In this document: in pieces, positions 1 to 6,877 of the stretch
Numbering within the stretch: position 1 is the first letter of the stretch
Layout: each line of letters begins with the position of its first letter
Origin: DASQHW01 sp038209365
GTDB lineage: Bacteria > Actinomycetota > Acidimicrobiia > IMCC26256 > PALSA-610
DNA length: 22,400 nt
Reading direction: 5' to 3'
NCBI GenBank assembly: GCA_038209365.1
Contig: JBBQXS010000060.1
Span: forward strand, 1 to 22,400
The notes under the pieces: model-generated
Database searches by the model: none
What the model was told of the DNA's origin: nothing
What the model saw: only the letters and a program-made list of their open reading frames with translations
Position numbers and translations under genes: made by a program

Positions 1-51
1 GAAGTGGTCGGCGGCGACAAGAAGCACGTCAAGCGTCTGCTCGGGAGGTAG
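1..51 (+). CDS. rpmI: 50S ribosomal protein L35, C-terminal end only
   Basis: Only the last 16 codons and the TAG stop are in the window. The reading frame from base 1 ends in the basic stretch DKKHVKRLLGR, which matches the usual L35 C-terminus (D-x-K-x-V-K-x-L-L). L35 is a small basic protein of the 50S ribosomal subunit. It lies immediately upstream of the L20 gene, the near-universal rpmI-rplT arrangement, and infC would be expected just outside the window. The identification rests on this short tail plus context. Confidence 0.85.
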   Translation, partial: EVVGGDKKHVKRLLGR

Positions 52-55
52 CGCA

Positions 56-418
56 ATGGCTCGCGTCAAGCGTTCTGTGGCCGGCAAGAAGCACCGGCGG
101 GCGATCCTCGAAGAGGCGCAGGGTTATACCGGCGCGCGCAGCCGTCACTTCAAGAAGGCGAACGAGCAGGTGATGCATTCGCTCCGGTACGCCTACCGCG
201 ACCGCCGGGCGCGCAAGGGCGAGTTCCGTCGCCTCTGGATCGTACGCATCAATGCCGCGTGTCGCGAGCACGACATGTCGTACTCCCGTTTCATGGCGGG
301 CTTGAAGGCAGCCGAGGTCGACATCGACCGCAAGATCCTCGCCGATCTCGCGGTACGCGAGCCGGCTGCCTTCTCCGTGCTCGTCCAAACGGCGCGGGGC
401 GCGCTCGACGCTGCCTGA
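56..418 (+). CDS. rplT: 50S ribosomal protein L20
   Basis: This 120-residue protein has the normal length and the hallmark sequence of L20: an N-terminal MARVKRSVAGKKHRR followed by the YTGARSRHFKKANEQV segment and the DRRARKGEFRRLWI-RINAA core. L20 binds 23S rRNA early in 50S assembly and, in some bacteria, represses its own operon. The ATG at 56 is well supported by a strong Shine-Dalgarno sequence, GGGAGG at 43-48, which overlaps the end of rpmI. Only four bases separate the rpmI stop from this start, so the two are co-transcribed. The C-terminal tail (from about residue 103) is less conserved, as is usual. No binding-site mimic for autoregulation can be judged because the upstream leader is outside the window. 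Confidence 0.98.
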   Translation: MARVKRSVAGKKHRRAILEEAQGYTGARSRHFKKANEQVMHSLRYAYRDRRARKGEFRRLWIVRINAACREHDMSYSRFMAGLKAAEVDIDRKILADLAVREPAAFSVLVQTARGALDAA

Positions 419-506
419 GTCTCTTCAGCGCGCGACCAAGGCCGACATTCAGCGGCTTCGCGAGCTGTTACGCGATCATCACGCGCGCGACGCGGAAGGC
501 CTGTTC

Positions 507-1190
507 GTGTGTGAGGGGCCGAGGCTGGTTGCGGCCGCGCTCGACCATGGTGCCGCACTCCTCGAGTGCTTCGTCGGCGAGGACGCGTCGCCCCACGCGC
601 AACAGGTTGCCGAGCGGTGCGCGAGCGCCGGGATCCCCTGCAAGGAGCTCCACGGCCGGGTCGGCGACACCCGTACGCCGCAACCGGTGTTCGCGCTCGC
701 CCGACTGCAACGGCGCGGCATCGAAGCGCTCGACGCCGCCGACCTCGTGCTCGTGGCTGCCGAGCTCGGCGATCCCGGCAACGCGGGCACCCTGTTTCGC
801 AGCGCGGCAGCCACCGGCGCGCAGGCGATAGTCCTCGGGCCCGGATCGGTGGACGCGTACAATCCGAAGGTCGTCCGCGCCTCAGCCGGCGCGTGTTTCG
901 CGATTCGCATCGTGGAGGCGGTACCCACGTTGGAGGTTCTGGAGGCGCTCGGTGCCGGCGGCGCGCGCCGCCTCGGTGCGGTCGCGCACGGCGGCGAACC
1001 GCCCGAGTCCTACGACATGCGCGAGCCCACCGCGCTCGTGCTCGGCCACGAGACTCGTGGGCTCGTCACCGATGCGCCGCTCGACGGGCTCGTGACGATC
1101 CCGATGCGGGCCGGCGAATCGCTGAACGTCGCGATGGCGGGTACCGCACTGCTGTACGAGGCTGCCCGTCAGCGTCGGAGCGAGGGGTGA
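507..1190 (+). CDS. TrmH/SpoU-family RNA methyltransferase (TsnR-like)
   Basis: This is a SAM-dependent 2'-O-ribose methyltransferase of the trefoil-knot SPOUT class, probably acting on 23S rRNA. The three SpoU motifs are present: NAGTLFRSAAATGA (motif 1), ALVLGHETRGL (motif 2) and the C-terminal VTIPMRAGESLNVAMAGTALLYEA (motif 3). The N-terminal part is the substrate-binding domain, here starting inside its G-x-F-V-x-E-G motif. GTG 507 is the only ATG/GTG/TTG start in the frame and has GGAAGG at 494-499. However, the frame is open further upstream and encodes a plausible family N-terminus (SLQRATKADIQRLRELL), reachable from CTG 411, so the annotated start may be about 32 codons too short. 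The position after rplT matches mycobacterial tsnR. The stop overlaps pheS by four bases. Confidence 0.9.
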   Translation: MCEGPRLVAAALDHGAALLECFVGEDASPHAQQVAERCASAGIPCKELHGRVGDTRTPQPVFALARLQRRGIEALDAADLVLVAAELGDPGNAGTLFRSAAATGAQAIVLGPGSVDAYNPKVVRASAGACFAIRIVEAVPTLEVLEALGAGGARRLGAVAHGGEPPESYDMREPTALVLGHETRGLVTDAPLDGLVTIPMRAGESLNVAMAGTALLYEAARQRRSEG

Positions 1191-2233
1191 GTGCCGTCGA
1201 GCTCGCACGACGCGCCGAAACGACGGCGCGCGAGGGCCGGGCTGCGATCGAGGCGGCGACCACGCTCGACGAGCTCGCCGACGCCGAACGGCGCTTCCTC
1301 GGCAAGTCGTCGCCGCTGCACGAAGTACGGGAAGCCATCAAGACCGTCGACGGGTCCGATCGCGCCACGGTCGGCAAGGCCCTCGCGGCGGCCCGGTCGA
1401 CCCTGGAAGCGGCCCAGGACGAACGTCGAGCAGCGCTCGAGCACGACGCGGCCGCGCAAGCCGCAACGCGCGACCGTCTCGACCTCACGCTGCCGCCCCG
1501 CGAGTACCGGCGCGGAAACCTCCACCCGGTGACGCGTATCTGGCGCGAGCTGGAGGACGTGTTCGTCGGGATGGGCTACAAGGTCGCGGAGGGTCCCGAG
1601 GTCGAGCTCGACTGGTACAACTTCGAAGCCCTCAACTTCCCGCCCGGCCATCCCGCGCGTGCGATGCAGGACACGCTCTACGTGCGGCTCGGCGACCGGG
1701 AAGAGGTACTTCTCCGCACGCACACGTCGCCTGTGCAGGTGCGGGTGATGGAAGCGCAGGCACCGCCGATCTATGTCGTCGCGCCGGGCCGCGTCTTCCG
1801 GCGCGACACGCTCGACGCGCGCCACTCGCCGGTGTTCCATCAGATCGAGGGATTGGCCGTCGATCGCGGCATCACGCTCGGGGACTTGTTGGGAACGGTC
1901 GAGGCGTTCATCCATGCGCTGTTCGGCCCCGATATCCAGGCACGATTCCTCCCGTCGTTCTTTCCGTTCACCGAGCCGTCGGTCGAGTTCGCGATGTCGT
2001 GTGTGTTCTGCCGGGGCGCGGGATGCACGGTGTGCTCGCGCACGGGTTGGATCGAGCTCGGTGGCGCGGGCATGGTAGACCCCGAGGTCCTGAAGAACGT
2101 CGCTATTGATCCGGAGGAGTACACGGGCTTCGCGTTCGGTTTCGGCATCGATCGTCTCGTGCAGCTGCTCTATGGCATCGACCACGTGAAGAACCTCTGG
2201 GACGGCGATGTTCGCTTCGCCGGGCAGTTCTGA
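1187..2233 (+). CDS. pheS: Phenylalanyl-tRNA synthetase alpha subunit
   Basis: PheS is the catalytic subunit of the alpha2-beta2 enzyme that charges tRNA-Phe. The 348-residue product has an N-terminal coiled-coil arm (residues ~1-90, rich in Ala, Glu and Arg), then class II motifs: the GPEVELDWYNFEALNFPPGHPAR segment in pieces, motif 2 around FRRDTLDARHSPVFHQIEGL, and motif 3 GFAFGFGIDRL near the C-terminus. Four cysteines, C272-x2-C275-x4-C280-x2-C283, form a knuckle ahead of GWIELGGAGMV; this insertion occurs in many bacterial PheS. GTG 1187 is chosen because it overlaps the methyltransferase stop as GTGA and gives the expected family length. The start and the adjacent pheT indicate translational coupling. 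Confidence 0.97.
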   Translation: MSAVELARRAETTAREGRAAIEAATTLDELADAERRFLGKSSPLHEVREAIKTVDGSDRATVGKALAAARSTLEAAQDERRAALEHDAAAQAATRDRLDLTLPPREYRRGNLHPVTRIWRELEDVFVGMGYKVAEGPEVELDWYNFEALNFPPGHPARAMQDTLYVRLGDREEVLLRTHTSPVQVRVMEAQAPPIYVVAPGRVFRRDTLDARHSPVFHQIEGLAVDRGITLGDLLGTVEAFIHALFGPDIQARFLPSFFPFTEPSVEFAMSCVFCRGAGCTVCSRTGWIELGGAGMVDPEVLKNVAIDPEEYTGFAFGFGIDRLVQLLYGIDHVKNLWDGDVRFAGQF

Positions 2234-2242
2234 GGGAATGAC

Positions 2243-4618
2243 GTGCGCGTCCCGCTCTCCTGGATCCGTGAGTTCGCGCCGATCGACGCCGCGCCGGCGG
2301 AGATCGCGGATGCGCTGAACCAGCTCGGCCTCGAAGTGGAGGAGATCGTCGAGCCGGGGCGCGAGATCAACGGCGTCGTCGTCGCGCGGATCCTCGACGT
2401 CGTGCCGCATCCCGACGCGGACCGCATCCGGCTCGCCGACGTCGAGTACGGCGACGGGCAGCTCCGCGTCGTGTGCGGCGCGCCGAACATCGAACCGGGC
2501 ATGGTGGTCCCGTTCGCTCGGGTGGGCGCGGTGCTGCCGGGTGACTTCACCATCGAACGGAGGAAGATCCGCGGAGTGGTCTCCGAGGGGATGTTGTGTT
2601 CGCCGCGGGAGCTCGGCCTGGGTGACGACCACGGCGGCATCCTCAGCCTGCCGGCCGACGCGCCGCTCGGCACCGACGTCCGCGAGGTGCTCGGGCTCGA
2701 CGACGTCGTCTTCGACCTGTCGATCACCCCGAACCGTCCCGACGCGATGGGCGTCGTCGGCGTCGCGCGCGAGCTGGCCGCCCATTTCAAGGTGCCGTTC
2801 CACGTCGACGAGCGAGCACCGGCTCCTCTGGTCCAGGAGCTCGACGGTGCTCGTGTCGTGGTCGAGGCCGCGGACCGTTGTCCGCGGTTCGTCGCGCTCG
2901 TTGCGCGCATCGAGATGGGCGCATCTCCCGCGTGGATGCAACACCGCCTGGCGCTCGCCGGGATGCGACCGATCAGCAACGTGGTCGACGTCACGAACTA
3001 CGTCATGCTCGAGCGGTGCCGTCCGTTGCACGCGTTCGACCTCGGAAAGCTCGCGGGCCGCGGCATCGTCGTGCGGGTCGCGGCCGATGGCGAGGCGATG
3101 ACCACGCTGGACGGAGTCGAGCGCATCCTCACGCGCGACGACCTGTTGATCTGCGACGCGGCCCGCAACCCGCACGCGATCGCGGGGATCATGGGCGGCG
3201 CCGCGGCCGAGGTCTCGCCCGGGACCACGGAGATCCTGCTCGAGTCCGCGTACTTCGAGCCGCAGGGCATTGCGAAGACCGCGAAGCGGCTCGGCCTGCG
3301 CTCGGAGGCGAGTGCCCGGTTCGAGCGAGGCGTCGATCCGAACAACGCAGGCACCGGCGCGCAGCGAGCACTGGCACTGCTGCGGGACGTCGCCGGCGCG
3401 CAGCCGGCGCGAGGAGCGATCGATGTGTACCCGCGTCCGATCGAACCGGCTCGCATCCACGTACGCACCGAACGGGTGAACCAGCTGCTCGCCACGGATC
3501 TCGACTCTGCGGACATCGCTGCGTATCTCACGCCCCTCGGGATAGAGGTGCGCGACGGCACCGCGGTCGTTCCGACGTTCCGCCCGGACCTGACTCGTGA
3601 GATCGACCTCGTCGAGGAGGTCGCCCGGCGCGTCGGGCTCGATCACATCGCGCGCACCGTGCCGTCGAGCCCCGCGAAGATCGGTGGCCTGAGCCCGCGT
3701 CAGCGCGATCGGCGCACCGCGACCGATGTGCTCGCCGGCGCGGGCTACGACGAGATCTACACGTTGCCGCTCGTTGCGCCGGCCGACCTCGCACGCGCCG
3801 GCGTCGGCAGCGGGGAAGTGATCGAGGTCGAGAACCCCTTGCGGGCGGAGGAGTCGATCCTGCGGCCCGCGCTCGTGCCGGGCGTGCTGCGCGCCGCCGC
3901 GTTCAACGCCGCCCACGGTGCGCAGGACGTGGCACTTTTCGAGACCGGTACGGTCTTCGGAACGCCACCGGAAGGCGCACGCCTCCCCGAGGAACGCTTT
4001 CATCTCGCGTTCGCGCGTACGCACATGGTGCGCCGCGCACCACACGAACCTGACCGCCCGGTGGACGTGTACGACGCGACGGCGGTGCTGTTCGCACTGC
4101 TCGGCGAGCTCCGCATCGCCGGCGTGCAGCTCGACGCGGCTGCCATCGAGGGCTTCCACCCGGCGCGCGCGGCCCGCATCCTCCTTGACGGCGCGCCGGT
4201 GGGACACCTCGGTGAGGTCGGGGCCGCCGTCGTCACCGCGCTCGACCTTGCCGGTCCGGTCGTCGCGGGCGAGCTCGACCTCGACGCGCTGCTCGCCGGG
4301 CCGAGAATCGACCGGCGCGCGCACGTGGTTTCTCGCTTCCCGGCATCGACGATCGACCTTGCGCTGGTCGTCGACGACCGTGTGCCGGCCGCCGCGGTGG
4401 AGGCGACACTTCGAGACGCGGGCGGCGAGCTGCTCGAGCACGTCCAGCTCTTCGACGTCTTCCGCGCCGACGCGCTCGGTCCCGGCAAGGTCAGCTTGGC
4501 GTTCTCGCTTCGGTTCCGGGCGCCCGATCGCACCCTCACCGACGACGAGGTCGGCCGGCTGCGACAAACGGCGATCGACGCGGTGAGGACGGCACACGGC
4601 GCCGAGCTGCGTACGTGA
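2243..4618 (+). CDS. pheT: Phenylalanyl-tRNA synthetase beta subunit
   Basis: This is the 791-residue partner of PheS, and its length is normal for the long bacterial form. In order it shows MRVPLSWIREF at the start, an EMAP/OB-like tRNA-binding domain (~40-150, with VVCGAPNIEPGMVVPFA), the B3/B4 editing domain (~200-370, including NVVDVTNYVMLE and the EASARFERGVDP segment), B5 (~395-465), a catalytic-like core, and the C-terminal FDX-ACB anticodon-recognition domain (~697-790, beginning FPASTIDLALVVDD). GTG 2243 follows the pheS stop by nine bases and has GAGGGA at 2232-2237. A nearby ATG at 2238 is out of frame. Its stop overlaps the next gene's GTG start as GTGA. Confidence 0.98.
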   Translation: MRVPLSWIREFAPIDAAPAEIADALNQLGLEVEEIVEPGREINGVVVARILDVVPHPDADRIRLADVEYGDGQLRVVCGAPNIEPGMVVPFARVGAVLPGDFTIERRKIRGVVSEGMLCSPRELGLGDDHGGILSLPADAPLGTDVREVLGLDDVVFDLSITPNRPDAMGVVGVARELAAHFKVPFHVDERAPAPLVQELDGARVVVEAADRCPRFVALVARIEMGASPAWMQHRLALAGMRPISNVVDVTNYVMLERCRPLHAFDLGKLAGRGIVVRVAADGEAMTTLDGVERILTRDDLLICDAARNPHAIAGIMGGAAAEVSPGTTEILLESAYFEPQGIAKTAKRLGLRSEASARFERGVDPNNAGTGAQRALALLRDVAGAQPARGAIDVYPRPIEPARIHVRTERVNQLLATDLDSADIAAYLTPLGIEVRDGTAVVPTFRPDLTREIDLVEEVARRVGLDHIARTVPSSPAKIGGLSPRQRDRRTATDVLAGAGYDEIYTLPLVAPADLARAGVGSGEVIEVENPLRAEESILRPALVPGVLRAAAFNAAHGAQDVALFETGTVFGTPPEGARLPEERFHLAFARTHMVRRAPHEPDRPVDVYDATAVLFALLGELRIAGVQLDAAAIEGFHPARAARILLDGAPVGHLGEVGAAVVTALDLAGPVVAGELDLDALLAGPRIDRRAHVVSRFPASTIDLALVVDDRVPAAAVEATLRDAGGELLEHVQLFDVFRADALGPGKVSLAFSLRFRAPDRTLTDDEVGRLRQTAIDAVRTAHGAELRT

Positions 4619-5022
4619 GCCGGCCGTTCGTGCATCGGATCCGCGTGCGGTACGCCGAGGTCGACGGCCAGGGCGTCGTCTTCAACGCGCATTGGCTCAC
4701 CTATTTCGACGAGGCGTGCACGCGCTTCATGGACGAGCTCGGCTTCGGCCCGGATTTCTGGATCCGCGAGTTCGACGTGATGCTGGTCCGCGCCGTGCTC
4801 GAGTGGTCGGGCCCCGCGCGGTTCGACGAATGGGTCGACATCGAGGTGGTGCCGACACGCCTCGGCACGAAGTCCTTCGACCTGCGGTACCGCGCCGCGG
4901 TCGCCGGCGCGCCAGCGTGCGAAGCGACGATCACGTATGTCGCCGTCGCGCCCCCCGAACATGCCTCCATCGCGATCCCCGACCGCGTGCGGTCCGCGTT
5001 GGACGCCCGGGTGGGCTTCTGA
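4615..5022 (+). CDS. Hotdog-fold acyl-CoA thioesterase (4HBT/YbgC type)
   Basis: This 135-residue single-domain hotdog protein is predicted to hydrolyse acyl-CoA thioesters in the cytoplasm. The family active-site segment is clear: RVRYAEVDGQGVVFNAHWLTYFDEA, given here in its key parts (R-Y-x-E-V-D17-x-x-G-V-V-x-N), with Asp17 as the likely catalytic residue as in 4-hydroxybenzoyl-CoA thioesterase and YbgC. The substrate cannot be told from sequence. The GTG start at 4615 overlaps the pheT stop by four bases, so it is probably translated from the pheST transcript. No functional link to phenylalanine charging is evident. About 195 bp without a gene follow. Confidence 0.88.
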   Translation: MSRPFVHRIRVRYAEVDGQGVVFNAHWLTYFDEACTRFMDELGFGPDFWIREFDVMLVRAVLEWSGPARFDEWVDIEVVPTRLGTKSFDLRYRAAVAGAPACEATITYVAVAPPEHASIAIPDRVRSALDARVGF

Positions 5023-5217
5023 GCCGCGACCACGCCAGCCCGTTGGGGGCACCCGCGCCCGCCCCGCGGTGGTGGTAGGTCGAATGCCTTATTTCGGCCT
5101 GAACCCGCCTATTTGCGTTGAAGTTCGCGTACACTGCCAAATCGAGGACACGGCCACGGAACGTGGTCTTGGAACCCGTCGGGCGGTGGGCCCGGTGGGC
5201 TGGAGGAGGCACCTTCA

Positions 5218-6066
5218 ATGGGAGCAGGAGCATTTCGCCTGCCGCGTCGCGGGCGCGCACGGCTGCGTGTGATCGGAATCGTCGCGGCCATGGCGATCGC
5301 CACCGTGTCGTTGCTCATGGGTGTGGCGTTTGCGCACCACTCGGATCTGTCCGGCGAGACCGTGTGCACCAGCGGCGACCACGAGATCACATGGACGATC
5401 GGCAACGACCAGCCCATCAACGCGATGACGATCACCGGTGCGACGGCGACCATGGGATCGCAGACGTACCTGGTGACGGACTACAGCGAGACCGTGGACC
5501 CCGGCGGCAGCACGCTGGCGACGACGATCGTCCCCGGTTCGATCACGGGCGACGTCACGCTCACCGTTGACGCGTCGTGGGACGACGGCAACGCGCACAA
5601 GACCGACACGACCAGCGTGACGTTGGAGGGCGAGTGCATCGGCGAGTCCACGACCGCGCCGACGACCTCACCGCCGACGACGGCACCGCCGACGACCGCG
5701 CCGCCGACCACTGCGCCGCCGACCACGGAAGCCCCGACGACGGTGCCCGAGTCAACCGTTCCGCAGTCGACAGTGCCCGAGACCACCACGATCATGACGC
5801 TCGGGAGCACTGCAACGGTGCCGACGACGACGATTCCCGAGGGCACGACTGCGGAGCCGACGACGGTCGCCGCGGCGGGCTCGACGGTGACGACCGCGCA
5901 CTCGCCCGACAGCACCGGACCGGCCGCGCAGACCACCGAGCAGCACAACGACCAGTTGCCCTTCACCGGCAGCGACAGCTTGCCGCCGATGATGGGTCTG
6001 GTGGCACTGGCGCTCGGTGGCGGTCTCCTGGTAGTCAGTCGGCGACGCAACCTGCGGCGGTCGTAG
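5218..6066 (+). CDS. Secreted Thr/Pro-rich LPxTG-anchored surface protein
   Basis: The function is not recognised, but the architecture is clear. A basic n-region and a hydrophobic h-region (IGIVAAMAIATVSLLMGVAFA) make a signal peptide with likely cleavage after Ala39. A small extracellular beta-rich domain follows (~40-140), bounded by Cys50 and Cys140, which may form a disulfide. Residues ~143-245 are a low-complexity Thr/Pro/Ser linker that includes four PPTTA-type repeats. The C-terminus has LPFTG at 247-251, a hydrophobic segment and an SRRRNLRRS tail, the standard sortase sorting signal. The ATG has an excellent ribosome binding site, GGAGGAGG at 5202-5209. A weak -10-like TACACT lies at 5130-5135 without a convincing -35. 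No sortase gene is in the window. It ends 15 bp from the convergent hotdog gene. Confidence 0.85.
   Translation: MGAGAFRLPRRGRARLRVIGIVAAMAIATVSLLMGVAFAHHSDLSGETVCTSGDHEITWTIGNDQPINAMTITGATATMGSQTYLVTDYSETVDPGGSTLATTIVPGSITGDVTLTVDASWDDGNAHKTDTTSVTLEGECIGESTTAPTTSPPTTAPPTTAPPTTAPPTTEAPTTVPESTVPQSTVPETTTIMTLGSTATVPTTTIPEGTTAEPTTVAAAGSTVTTAHSPDSTGPAAQTTEQHNDQLPFTGSDSLPPMMGLVALALGGGLLVVSRRRNLRRS
5671..5730 (+). repeat. 15-bp tandem repeat, four copies, coding PPTTA/E
   Basis: Four consecutive 15-bp units begin at 5671, 5686, 5701 and 5716, each starting CCGCCGAC. They differ mainly at codon third positions and at the last codon. They encode PPTTA-PPTTA-PPTTA-PPTTE in the wall-anchored protein's linker. 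Because the length is a multiple of three, gain or loss of a unit would keep the frame and change linker length. Confidence 0.9.
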
Positions 6067-6081
6067 TCGCAACGGCGGCGC

Positions 6082-6447
6082 TCAATCCCGCGGCGAGGCC
6101 CGGCGCGCCGTGCCGACGACGGCGACGAGCCCGCGGGCAACATTGGTGACCGCGAGACTTGCGTGCGCGCCGGCATCCTCGAAATCGACGCGGGCCTCGA
6201 TTGCGTCGCCTGCGAGCACGACGCCCGTGAAACGCAAGTCGAGCTCGCCGCCGGCGAGAAACTCCTCGCCCCACGCCTCGAGAAGTGCCGCGTACGCGGG
6301 CCCGGCGACCTGCATCCCCTGGGCGATGAGCCCCGGCAACCCGAGCGCGGCCGACGTCTCCGACTCCGTGTGGTAGTTGCCGCGTCGGGAATACGCGCGT
6401 ACGAGCTCCTCGGTGATCGTCAGAGACCGCGAGACGGAGACGCTCAT
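6082..6447 (-). CDS. MaoC-like hotdog dehydratase, second subunit of pair
   Basis: This 121-residue protein, starting MSVSVSRSLTITEELVRAYS, resembles single-hotdog MaoC/(R)-enoyl-CoA hydratases. The conserved segment after the tyrosine reads YSRRGNYHTESETSAALGLP, then GLIAQGMQ, the usual location of the hydratase motif. The His is kept, but the canonical catalytic Asp of G-D-x-N-P-x-H is absent and the Pro before the His is Tyr, so activity may differ from the textbook enzyme. ATG 6447 overlaps the stop of the upstream hotdog gene as ATGA, implying coupled translation and probably a heterodimer, as in mycobacterial HadAB-type enzymes. The substrate is unknown, although an acyl-CoA or acyl-ACP thioester is likely. 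The larger open frame continuing upstream to 6879 is a shadow across the partner gene. Confidence 0.78.
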   Translation of the reverse strand: MSVSVSRSLTITEELVRAYSRRGNYHTESETSAALGLPGLIAQGMQVAGPAYAALLEAWGEEFLAGGELDLRFTGVVLAGDAIEARVDFEDAGAHASLAVTNVARGLVAVVGTARRASPRD

Positions 6448-6857
6448 GGTTTCACCCTCAGCGTCGCGGCCGGCGTGAACGACACCTCCGAGGTCCACAG
6501 CCGAGCGTCGGGCGCGTCGCTGGTCGCGACCACCGCTTCGACGTCGACGTAACGTCGGCCACGCTTTTCGTATTGCGCGGTGACACGTCCGGTCGTGTAC
6601 AGCTCGCTCCCCGCCGCGGCGCGCCGGTGACATCGCAGGCGCTGGCGGGTCTGGATCACCGGCTCCGCGCATGCCTGCCCGAAGCACAGCACCGTGAGGT
6701 TCGCCGCGATCGGCGGATAGAGCGCCCCGGCCGCCAGCGCGGGGTGGTCGACGCCGGCCGCCCGCCAGTAACGCTCGTTGGCCGCCGCGGAGACCGTCAA
6801 CCGCAGCGGAGGCAGCGGGGTCCCGGCCACGAGGTCCTCGAACCGCATCGTATGCAT
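6444..6857 (-). CDS. MaoC-like hotdog protein, first subunit of pair
   Basis: This 137-residue hotdog-fold protein begins MHTMRFEDLVAGTPLPPLRLTVS in overlapping pieces and carries YWRAAGVDHPALAAGALYPPIAANL, resembling N-terminal MaoC/FAS1-like dehydratase domains. It lacks an evident Asp/His hydratase dyad, so it may be the non-catalytic or substrate-binding half of a heterodimer with the next gene, which starts inside its stop codon. The ATG at 6857 (an alternative ATG is at 6848) lies only 20 bp from the divergent argC start. It has no Shine-Dalgarno sequence, but TACAAT lies on the minus strand at 6871-6866, eight bases ahead, suggesting a leaderless message. A role in fatty-acid or acyl-CoA metabolism is inferred from the family only. 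Confidence 0.75.
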   Translation of the reverse strand: MHTMRFEDLVAGTPLPPLRLTVSAAANERYWRAAGVDHPALAAGALYPPIAANLTVLCFGQACAEPVIQTRQRLRCHRRAAAGSELYTTGRVTAQYEKRGRRYVDVEAVVATSDAPDARLWTSEVSFTPAATLRVKP

Positions 6858-6877
6858 CGGTGTGTATTGTATGCGTC
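6858..6877. promoter_or_regulatory. Shared divergent promoter between hotdog pair and argC
   Basis: The whole gap is 20 bp. It contains TATTGT on the plus strand (6865-6870), seven bases before the argC ATG, and the overlapping TACAAT on the minus strand (6871-6866), eight bases before the hotdog ATG. Both fit a -10 element placed so that transcription would begin at or next to the start codon. Neither gene has a Shine-Dalgarno sequence. Direct repeats GTATGCATC (6850-6858) and GTATGCGTC (6869-6877) flank the element and could be operator half-sites, for example for ArgR. Convincing -35 elements are not seen. This is inference from sequence layout. Confidence 0.5.

Noticed and set aside
1997..2038. 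Cysteine knuckle in PheS as a novel metal site
   Set aside because: The C-x2-C-x4-C-x2-C insertion before GWIE is common in bacterial PheS.
1169..4597. Open frame of over 1100 codons on the minus strand
   Set aside because: It lies antisense across pheS and pheT, has low-complexity Arg/Asp/Glu/His composition typical of GC-rich shadow frames, and shows no family motif.
5671..5730. Short regular repeats considered as a CRISPR array
   Set aside because: The units are 15 bp, contiguous without spacers, and code in frame for a Pro/Thr stalk.
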